Below, piece after piece: positions 1 through 4,276 of a stretch of DNA of 12,116 nt. Every line of letters starts with the position of its first letter. Positions within the stretch are counted from its first letter, which is position 1. This DNA is from Lawsonibacter sp. GTDB lineage: Bacteria > Bacillota > Clostridia > Oscillospirales > Oscillospiraceae. The position numbers were made by a program, and so were the translations under genes. The notes under the pieces are model-generated. The model was not told where the DNA came from and ran no database searches. It worked only from the letters and a program-made list of their open reading frames with translations. The stretch covers positions 1 to 12,116 of the forward strand of contig JAAWCR010000025.1 of assembly GCA_022793355.1 (NCBI GenBank), given 5' to 3'.

Positions 1-647
1 CGCTGCCCCCGGAAGGGCTCGGGCGTGAGGTAGGGGGAGTCGGTTTCGACCATTATCCGGTCCATAGGCAGCCATTCGATCACCTCCAGGGACTTCCGCG
101 CGTTCTTGTAGGTAACCACCCCGGTGAAGGACAGCATCCAACCCAGCTTCACCAGCGTCTTGGCGTCCTCCAGGCTCCCGGAGTAGCAGTGGTATACTCC
201 GGTAACGTTGGGGTGGGCTTTCACCGCCTCCAGGCAGTCCTGGTGGGCCTCCCGGTCGTGGACAATCACAGGCAGGCCCAGCTCCTCCGCCAGCTCCATC
301 TGGGTGTGAAACACCTCTTTTTGAAATTCCCTGGACGGATTGTCCTTCCAATAGTAGTCCAAACCGATCTCTCCCACGGCCCGCACCTTGGGGTGGGCCG
401 CCAGGGCACACAGCCCGTCCACTGTGTCCTGGGAAAACCCCTCGCAGTCGGAGGGGTGGATCCCCACGGCGGCGTAAACAAAGGGGAAGCGCTCCGCCAG
501 CTCCACCGCCGTTTTGGAGCTCTCCAGGTCGCAGCCCGGATTCAGAATCAGCTCTACGCCCTTTTCGGGCATGGAGGAAAGCACCTCCAGCCGGTCAGCG
601 TTAAAGGCCCCGGAGTCGTAATGGGCGTGAGTGTCAAATAAGCGCAT
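1..647 (-). CDS. tatD: TatD-family metal-dependent hydrolase (3' end cut by window edge)
   Basis: The first 215 residues of a TatD-family hydrolase are present; the gene runs off the left edge. Family members are usually about 255 residues, so roughly 40 are missing. TatD proteins are TIM-barrel, two-metal hydrolases reported to have 3'-5' exonuclease or DNase activity in the cytoplasm. Expected metal ligands are all visible: H7 and H9 in a DTHAHYD motif, E93 in GEIGLDYYW, H130 in PVIVHDR, H153 in VYHCYSG and D203 in ETDSPYLTPEP. The start is the ATG at 645-647, with GGAGGA at 655-660 as ribosome binding site and the sequence MRLFDTHAH typical of family N-termini. A candidate promoter lies at 706-734. 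It is divergent from the small membrane-protein gene at 748. The exact substrate cannot be read from the sequence. Family assignment is very secure. Confidence 0.95.
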   Translation of the reverse strand, partial: MRLFDTHAHYDSGAFNADRLEVLSSMPEKGVELILNPGCDLESSKTAVELAERFPFVYAAVGIHPSDCEGFSQDTVDGLCALAAHPKVRAVGEIGLDYYWKDNPSREFQKEVFHTQMELAEELGLPVIVHDREAHQDCLEAVKAHPNVTGVYHCYSGSLEDAKTLVKLGWMLSFTGVVTYKNARKSLEVIEWLPMDRIMVETDSPYLTPEPFRGQ

Positions 648-669
648 AAGCGGTTCCTCCTAATCCGGC

Positions 670-699
670 TTGACAGGAAAGCCAGGGGACTGTTACAAT
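670..699 (+). promoter_or_regulatory. Sigma-A promoter of the small membrane-protein gene
   Basis: TTGACA (670-675) and TACAAT (694-699) are separated by 18 bp, with an extended -10 TG at 691-692. Transcription would begin near 706, about 42 nt before the GTG start at 748. The -35 is a perfect consensus match. Confidence 0.75.
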
Positions 700-705
700 A
701 CAGAT

Positions 706-734
706 AATATACTCCTCCGAAGAAGAAAAATCAA
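706..734 (-). promoter_or_regulatory. Candidate promoter of tatD
   Basis: Read on the minus strand: TTGATT (729-734), a 17-bp spacer, and TATATT (706-711). Transcription would begin near 699, about 52 nt upstream of the tatD ATG. It faces the opposing promoter at 670-699, so polymerase bound to one would cover the other. The match is good but not perfect. Confidence 0.5.
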
Positions 735-747
735 GGGAGGCGTCCTT

Positions 748-951
748 GTGGATCTGATTCTCAGCATTGTTCTCATCTTTGCCGGTCTGGTTATGGCGTT
801 CTTTCCAGAGTTTGTCTACGAACTGCAAGAAAGTTTGCGGAGCGACGCCGTCGGCACCCCCTCCAAATGGTTCCTCATCAGCACCCGGTTCGGCGGGGTG
901 CTGTCCATTCTACTGGGACTTGCGGGCGTTATCAGCTTCTTTGTCTTATAA
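748..951 (+). CDS. Small two-helix membrane protein of unknown function
   Basis: A 67-residue protein starting at GTG 748. This start is chosen because AAGGGAGG (733-740) lies 7 nt upstream. The longer reading back to 670 would start inside the promoter's -35 box. Two hydrophobic segments are seen, about residues 3-19 (LILSIVLIFAGLVMAFF) and 46-66 (TRFGGVLSILLGLAGVISFFV), joined by a polar loop with a TPSKWF stretch. This is a predicted membrane hairpin with a short loop of mixed charge. The pattern of a Pro before the loop, then W, R and G at the second helix, resembles small DUF6199-like membrane proteins, but that is only an impression. It has its own promoter and terminator, so it is probably expressed alone. 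Function is unknown. Confidence 0.75.
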   Translation: MDLILSIVLIFAGLVMAFFPEFVYELQESLRSDAVGTPSKWFLISTRFGGVLSILLGLAGVISFFVL

Positions 952-956
952 ATGCG

Positions 957-984
957 GGCCGCCCCGTCCGGGGCGGCCTGTTTT
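957..984 (+). terminator. Intrinsic terminator between convergent genes
   Basis: A perfect 9-bp stem, GGCCGCCCC (957-965) with GGGCGGCC and one further G (970-978), has a GTCC loop and is followed by TGTTTT. It ends the small membrane-protein gene. The same hairpin lies just downstream of lysC on the other strand and may serve both, though no U-run follows on the minus strand. Confidence 0.75.
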
Positions 985-989
985 GTCGT

Positions 990-1475
990 TTACGCGTTGC
1001 CGAACTCGCTGAAGAAGCGGTCGTGGATAGCCTGGACGGCCCGGTCGGCGTCCCGCTCGTCCACCAGGACGGAAACCTTGATCTCACTGGTGGAAATCAT
1101 GTTGATGTTGATGCCGGCGGAGTACAGGGCCTCAAACATCTTGCAGGCCACGCCGGCGTTGTTTGCCATGCCCGCGCCCACGATAGACACCTTGGCCACC
1201 GCCGTGCTGACCTCAATGGACTTGCAGCCAATGACCTCCTTGTGCTCCTCCATCACCTCCCGGGCCGCCTCGGCGTCGCCCTGGGCCACGGTGAAGCTGA
1301 TATCCTTGCTGCCGTCCCGGCCGATGGACTGAAGAATGATGTCCACATTGATCTTTTTCTTCGCCAGCAGGGAGAAAATCTTAAACGCGATACCGGGCTG
1401 GTCTACCAGTCCGACCAAAGCGATGCGGGCCACGTCCTTGTCCTTCGCAACACCGCTGACATGTGTTTTTTCCAT
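990..1475 (-). CDS. lysC: Putative aspartokinase beta subunit from an internal start in lysC
   Basis: In frame within lysC, Met247 (ATG at 1473-1475) is preceded by AAGGAGGT (1486-1493 on the plus-strand coordinates), a full complement to the 16S anti-Shine-Dalgarno, with 10 nt spacing. This is a better ribosome site than that of the full gene. Translation here gives a 161-residue protein holding just the two ACT domains. In B. subtilis aspartokinase II, lysC is known to encode an alpha subunit and a beta subunit of about 163 residues from such an in-frame start, forming an alpha2beta2 enzyme. The matching position and strong Shine-Dalgarno support the same arrangement. Production of the beta protein is inferred. 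Confidence 0.75.
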   Translation of the reverse strand: MEKTHVSGVAKDKDVARIALVGLVDQPGIAFKIFSLLAKKKINVDIILQSIGRDGSKDISFTVAQGDAEAAREVMEEHKEVIGCKSIEVSTAVAKVSIVGAGMANNAGVACKMFEALYSAGININMISTSEIKVSVLVDERDADRAVQAIHDRFFSEFGNA

Positions 1476-2213
1476 AGTCTTTACGACCTCCTTCACTTTC
1501 GTACCGGGTTTCCCGCTGAAGCTGGACAGCACCTCCAGATTGACGTTGTACCGTTTCGCCATCTCCACCGAACGGTTGTGGAGCACCTGAGCCCCCAGGC
1601 TGGCCAGCTCCAGCATCTCGTCGTAGGTAATCTCCTCCAGCTTCCGGGTCCCCGTCACATGGCGGGGGTCAGCGGTATAAACGCCGTCCACGTCGGTATA
1701 AATCTGGCACAGGTCGGCGTGAAGGGCGGTGGCCAGGGCCACGGCGGAGGTATCGGAGCCGCCCCGGCCCAGCGTTGTAATATCGTCGTACTTGTTGATG
1801 CCTTGGAAACCGGCCACGATGACAATCTTCCTCTTGTCCAGCTCCTTCTGGATGCGCTCGGCGCGGATGCGCTTAATCCGGGCGGTGGAGTAGGCCGAGT
1901 CGGTGAGCATCCCCGCCTGCCAGCCGGTAAGTGACACAACCTGATAGCCCATGCGCTCAATCGCCATGGCGCACAGGGCGATGGAAATCTGCTCGCCGGT
2001 TGCCAGCAGCATATCCATTTCCCGCTTCGAGGCGCCGGGGTGTATCTCCTTCGCCTTCGCAATCAGGTCGTCGGTGGTATCTCCCTGGGCGGACAGCACC
2101 ACCACTACGCTGTGACCCCTGCGGTATGTCTCGGTGACGATGCGGGCCACATTTCGAACCTTGTCGGCGTCCGCTACCGAGCTCCCGCCGAATTTTTGTA
2201 CAATGAGTGCCAT
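990..2213 (-). CDS. lysC: Aspartate kinase (aspartokinase II type)
   Basis: A 407-residue aspartokinase catalysing ATP-dependent phosphorylation of L-aspartate, the first step towards lysine, threonine, methionine and diaminopimelate. The N-terminal kinase domain shows KFGGSSV (residues 7-13), the TTLGRGGSDTSA loop (146-157) and YTDVDGVYTADPR (172-184). Two ACT regulatory domains follow, about 264-330 (LVDQPGIAFKIFSLL) and 342-407 (VSIVGAGMANNAGVACKMF). Length and layout match Bacillus subtilis LysC (408 residues), which is lysine-inhibited; lysine control here is inferred. The ATG at 2213 is preceded by AGGGGG about 10 nt upstream. It is the last gene of the thrR-hom-lysC group, 111 nt after hom, with a GC-rich repeat in the gap. 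An internal start inside the gene is described separately. Confidence 0.97.
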   Translation of the reverse strand: MALIVQKFGGSSVADADKVRNVARIVTETYRRGHSVVVVLSAQGDTTDDLIAKAKEIHPGASKREMDMLLATGEQISIALCAMAIERMGYQVVSLTGWQAGMLTDSAYSTARIKRIRAERIQKELDKRKIVIVAGFQGINKYDDITTLGRGGSDTSAVALATALHADLCQIYTDVDGVYTADPRHVTGTRKLEEITYDEMLELASLGAQVLHNRSVEMAKRYNVNLEVLSSFSGKPGTKVKEVVKTMEKTHVSGVAKDKDVARIALVGLVDQPGIAFKIFSLLAKKKINVDIILQSIGRDGSKDISFTVAQGDAEAAREVMEEHKEVIGCKSIEVSTAVAKVSIVGAGMANNAGVACKMFEALYSAGININMISTSEIKVSVLVDERDADRAVQAIHDRFFSEFGNA

Positions 2214-2247
2214 GTATGGTATTCCCCCTAAAGGTTTGAATCAATTC

Positions 2248-2313
2248 GCAGGGGACGGCCTCTGTGCCGCCCGCCATTCCCAACGCTATTGTGCAGGGGT
2301 CGCCGCCCCCTAC
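2248..2313. repeat. GC-rich imperfect inverted-repeat element in the hom-lysC gap
   Basis: About 66 bp bounded by GCAGGGGAC (2248-2256) and GCCCCCTAC (2305-2313), imperfect inverted copies of each other. GCAGGGG occurs again inside at 2293-2299. Read on the minus strand it can fold as GTAGGGG...CCCCTGC and GGGCGGC...GCCGTCC hairpins. It fills most of the gap between hom and lysC. A similar element with GTAGAGGCC/GGCCCCTAC ends lies at 11693-11750. It looks like a dispersed intergenic repeat; it could also affect message stability. Confidence 0.5.
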
Positions 2314-2324
2314 ATTCTATTCTA

Positions 2325-3536
2325 TCATGCCAGCACCCGGAACCGGGAGCCCACGTCCAGCCCGGCCAGCTTCTCCTCCACCTCCGGCTCGGTCATGGGA
2401 CCGGTGAGGAAAGCGGCCTCTCCGGCGGGCGCGCCGCTGCGGGCCAGCAGCTGGACCTCGCCGCAGCGCTTCCTGGCCTCGTCGGCGGACATCTGAGCCC
2501 GGACATACCAGGGGGACGCCAGACCATCGGCGGACACCACCAGATCGGGAGCGCCCTCCTCCCAGCCGTTGTGCCGGTCCTTTTTCAGGTCCTTGGCGAT
2601 GTCAATCACGTCGGCCACCACGGCGGACGCGGTGGGCAGCTTTCCCGCCCCCCGGCCGTAGAACATTACGTCCCCAATGGCGTTTCCGGTGACGGCAATG
2701 GCGTTGAACACGTCCTCCACCCCGGCCAGGGGGTTCTCCCCGGGCACCAGATGGGGGGCCACAAAGGCGCATACCTTGTCCCCGGGCCGGCGTAGACAGC
2801 GGCCCAGCAGCTTAATCTTGCAGCCCACCGAATCGGCATAGGCCACATCCTCCAGGGTGACTCCCCGGATGCCCTGGGTGGCGACCTGATCCGGGTAGAC
2901 GTGCCGGCCGAAGGCCAGGGCGGCCAGGATGCAGATTTTGCGGCAGGCGTCGTGGCCGTCCACGTCGGCGGTGGGGTCCTTCTCGGCGTAGCCGTTGGCC
3001 TGTGCCTCGGCCAGGGCCTGGTCGAAGGTGAGACCCGCCCGGATCATCCGGGTGAGGATATAGTTTGTGGTGCCGTTGAGGATGCCGGTGACCTGCTCCA
3101 GCTCGTTAGCGGCCAGGCAGGAGGTGAGGGGCCGCAGGATGGGGATCCCCCCCCCCACGCTGGCTTCGAAGAGGTAGCTGCACCCATTTGCCTTGGCCAG
3201 CTGGAGCAGCTCATAGCCATGGGTGGCCACCAGCTCCTTGTTGGAGGTGACCACGCTCTTGCCCGCCTTCAGGGCTCGGGTGGTAAAGTCCAAAGCGATG
3301 GTGGCTCCGCCGATGGTTTCCACCACAATGTCCACCTCGGGGTCCTTCTCAATCACGGCGAAATCCTTCACAAAGCAGCCCTGATAGGGGCTATCCGGGA
3401 AGTCCCGTACGTCCAGAATATACTTCAGCCGCACCAGGTCGTCCACCCGCTGGTCAATGAGCCCGCCGTTGGTGGTGAGCACCTCGGCCACGCCGGAGCC
3501 CACGGTTCCAAAGCCTAAAATCGCTACGTGTACCAT
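2325..3536 (-). CDS. hom: Homoserine dehydrogenase
   Basis: A 403-residue NAD(P)H-dependent enzyme reducing aspartate semialdehyde to homoserine, the branch point to threonine and methionine. The Rossmann nucleotide-binding loop is GFGTVGSGV (8-16). Catalytic-domain marks are TSNKELVA (97-104), SVGGGIPI (126-133), GILNGTTNYIL (151-161) and GYAEKDPTADVDGHDACRK (182-200). The C-terminal region after about 340 is short: it begins like an ACT domain (SPWYVRA) and ends SRFRVLA, but the usual glycine-containing ligand loop is absent. B. subtilis Hom is about 433 residues with a recognisable ACT. The ATG at 3536 has AAGGAG 8 nt upstream. It lies 74 nt after the HTH-ACT regulator gene and before lysC, suggesting one transcript. 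Function is secure; feedback behaviour is uncertain. Confidence 0.96.
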   Translation of the reverse strand: MVHVAILGFGTVGSGVAEVLTTNGGLIDQRVDDLVRLKYILDVRDFPDSPYQGCFVKDFAVIEKDPEVDIVVETIGGATIALDFTTRALKAGKSVVTSNKELVATHGYELLQLAKANGCSYLFEASVGGGIPILRPLTSCLAANELEQVTGILNGTTNYILTRMIRAGLTFDQALAEAQANGYAEKDPTADVDGHDACRKICILAALAFGRHVYPDQVATQGIRGVTLEDVAYADSVGCKIKLLGRCLRRPGDKVCAFVAPHLVPGENPLAGVEDVFNAIAVTGNAIGDVMFYGRGAGKLPTASAVVADVIDIAKDLKKDRHNGWEEGAPDLVVSADGLASPWYVRAQMSADEARKRCGEVQLLARSGAPAGEAAFLTGPMTEPEVEEKLAGLDVGSRFRVLA

Positions 3537-3610
3537 TCTTTTTTCTCCTTATCCTAAATGTTATCGTTGTTTGCGGCCTCTTTCGCCGGCTTCCTGCAAA
3601 AGGAGTTTCC

Positions 3611-4051
3611 CTATCCCGCCAGAATTTCGCACTTGATTACCCCGGTTCCGGCGCAGACGTGGGCCAGCACCTCCTCCAGCGTGTCCTGGAGGGCGGAGGT
3701 CTCCGCCGTCATGGTGACCACGGCGCAGCCGTGCACGGGGATGCTCTGGTTGATGGTGAGGATATTCACGCCGGTGCCCGCCAGCACGTTAAGGGCGCCG
3801 GACAGAACGCCGGGTTCATCCTTCAGCAGCACCTGGAAGGTGACGATGCGGCCGTGCAGCATGTCGTTGAAGGGCCGCACCGCGTCCTTATACTTGTAAA
3901 AGGCGCTGCGGCTGATGTTTACCGTCTGCGCCGCTCCGTTGACGGTTTTTTCCTCTCCCGTCTCCAGCAGGCGTTTGGCCTCGGCCACCTTCCGAAAAAT
4001 CTCCGGCATGGCGGAGGCCTCCACAATGAAGTACTTTGCCGGACCGCTCAT
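3611..4051 (-). CDS. thrR: HTH-ACT protein of the PheB/ThrR (UPF0735) family
   Basis: A 146-residue protein. The ATG at 4051 is chosen because GGAGGAG lies just upstream, the promoter lies at 4119-4147, and family members begin at this point and are about 147 residues long. Residues 36-57 (around VNGAAQTVNISRSAFYKYKD) form a helix-turn-helix. Residues 69-146 form an ACT domain with the ligand-loop sequence KDEPGVLSGALNVLAGTGVNI. Proteins of this family were long annotated as PheB or chorismate mutase; the B. subtilis member has been described as ThrR, a threonine-linked repressor of hom-thrCB. Position directly upstream of hom and lysC fits such a role, with the ACT domain sensing an aspartate-family amino acid. 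The ligand and target genes are inferred. TGTCC motifs around its own promoter are candidate operators. Confidence 0.88.
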   Translation of the reverse strand: MSGPAKYFIVEASAMPEIFRKVAEAKRLLETGEEKTVNGAAQTVNISRSAFYKYKDAVRPFNDMLHGRIVTFQVLLKDEPGVLSGALNVLAGTGVNILTINQSIPVHGCAVVTMTAETSALQDTLEEVLAHVCAGTGVIKCEILAG

Positions 4052-4118
4052 AGTCTCCTCCAGTCTACGCAGGAACATTGTCCGTGTTGTGTGGTCATTT
4101 GTTTTTTTGCTGTGTCCC

Positions 4119-4147
4119 ATTGTAACATACCGGACCCTGGCCCGCAA
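4119..4147 (-). promoter_or_regulatory. Promoter of the thrR-hom-lysC group
   Basis: Minus strand: TTGCGG (4142-4147), 17-bp spacer, TACAAT (4119-4124) with an extended -10 TG. Transcription would start near 4112, about 60 nt before the regulator ATG. The motif TGTCCG(AG)TGTTG occurs on the plus strand upstream at 4160-4172 and, without AG, downstream at 4079-4089. A further TGTCC is at 4113-4117. Confidence 0.6.
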
Positions 4148-4150
4148 CAC

Positions 4151-4201
4151 AAAAAGCCCTGTCCGAGTGTTGAAACTTTTGGGCGAAATAAGGGGCTTTT
4201 T
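4151..4201 (-). terminator. Probable terminator downstream of the penicillin-binding protein gene
   Basis: AAAAAGCCC and GGGCTTTTT (plus-strand 4151-4159 and 4193-4201) pair over a loop of about 33 nt. Because the A and T runs flank the stem, it could work in both directions. On the minus strand it ends the penicillin-binding-protein transcript just before the next promoter at 4142-4147. The long loop makes it less than classical. Confidence 0.5.
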
Positions 4202-4228
4202 AGGCGAATTTCACATCCGATACAGGGC

Positions 4229-4256
4229 AGCGCCGCAGATTTCAGTCTGCGGCGCT
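4229..4256. repeat. Perfect 11-bp hairpin after the penicillin-binding protein stop codon
   Basis: AGCGCCGCAGA (4229-4239) pairs perfectly with TCTGCGGCGCT (4246-4256) over a 6-nt loop. It begins about 20 nt beyond the stop codon at 4277. No U-run follows on either strand, so it is more likely a message-end stabiliser or a helper to the terminator at 4151-4201 than a terminator alone. Confidence 0.5.
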
Positions 4257-4276
4257 TAAAGCAGATGCCGGTTCGG

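Noticed and set aside
867..1934. Plus-strand open frame of 355 codons opposite lysC
   Set aside because: Antisense to aspartokinase, begins inside the small membrane-protein gene and crosses its terminator; low-information composition.
2214..2324. Lysine riboswitch or T-box ahead of lysC
   Set aside because: The gap is only 111 nt, is mostly filled by the GC-rich repeat, and has none of the conserved lysine-riboswitch or T-box motifs.
4052..4118. T-box or amino-acid leader peptide ahead of the regulator gene
   Set aside because: The leader is about 60 nt, with no specifier loop, T-box sequence or run of regulatory codons.
4052..4150. N-terminal extension of the HTH-ACT regulator starting at 4150
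   Set aside because: It would start upstream of the promoter -10 and adds 33 residues absent from the family; ATG 4051 has a strong ribosome binding site.
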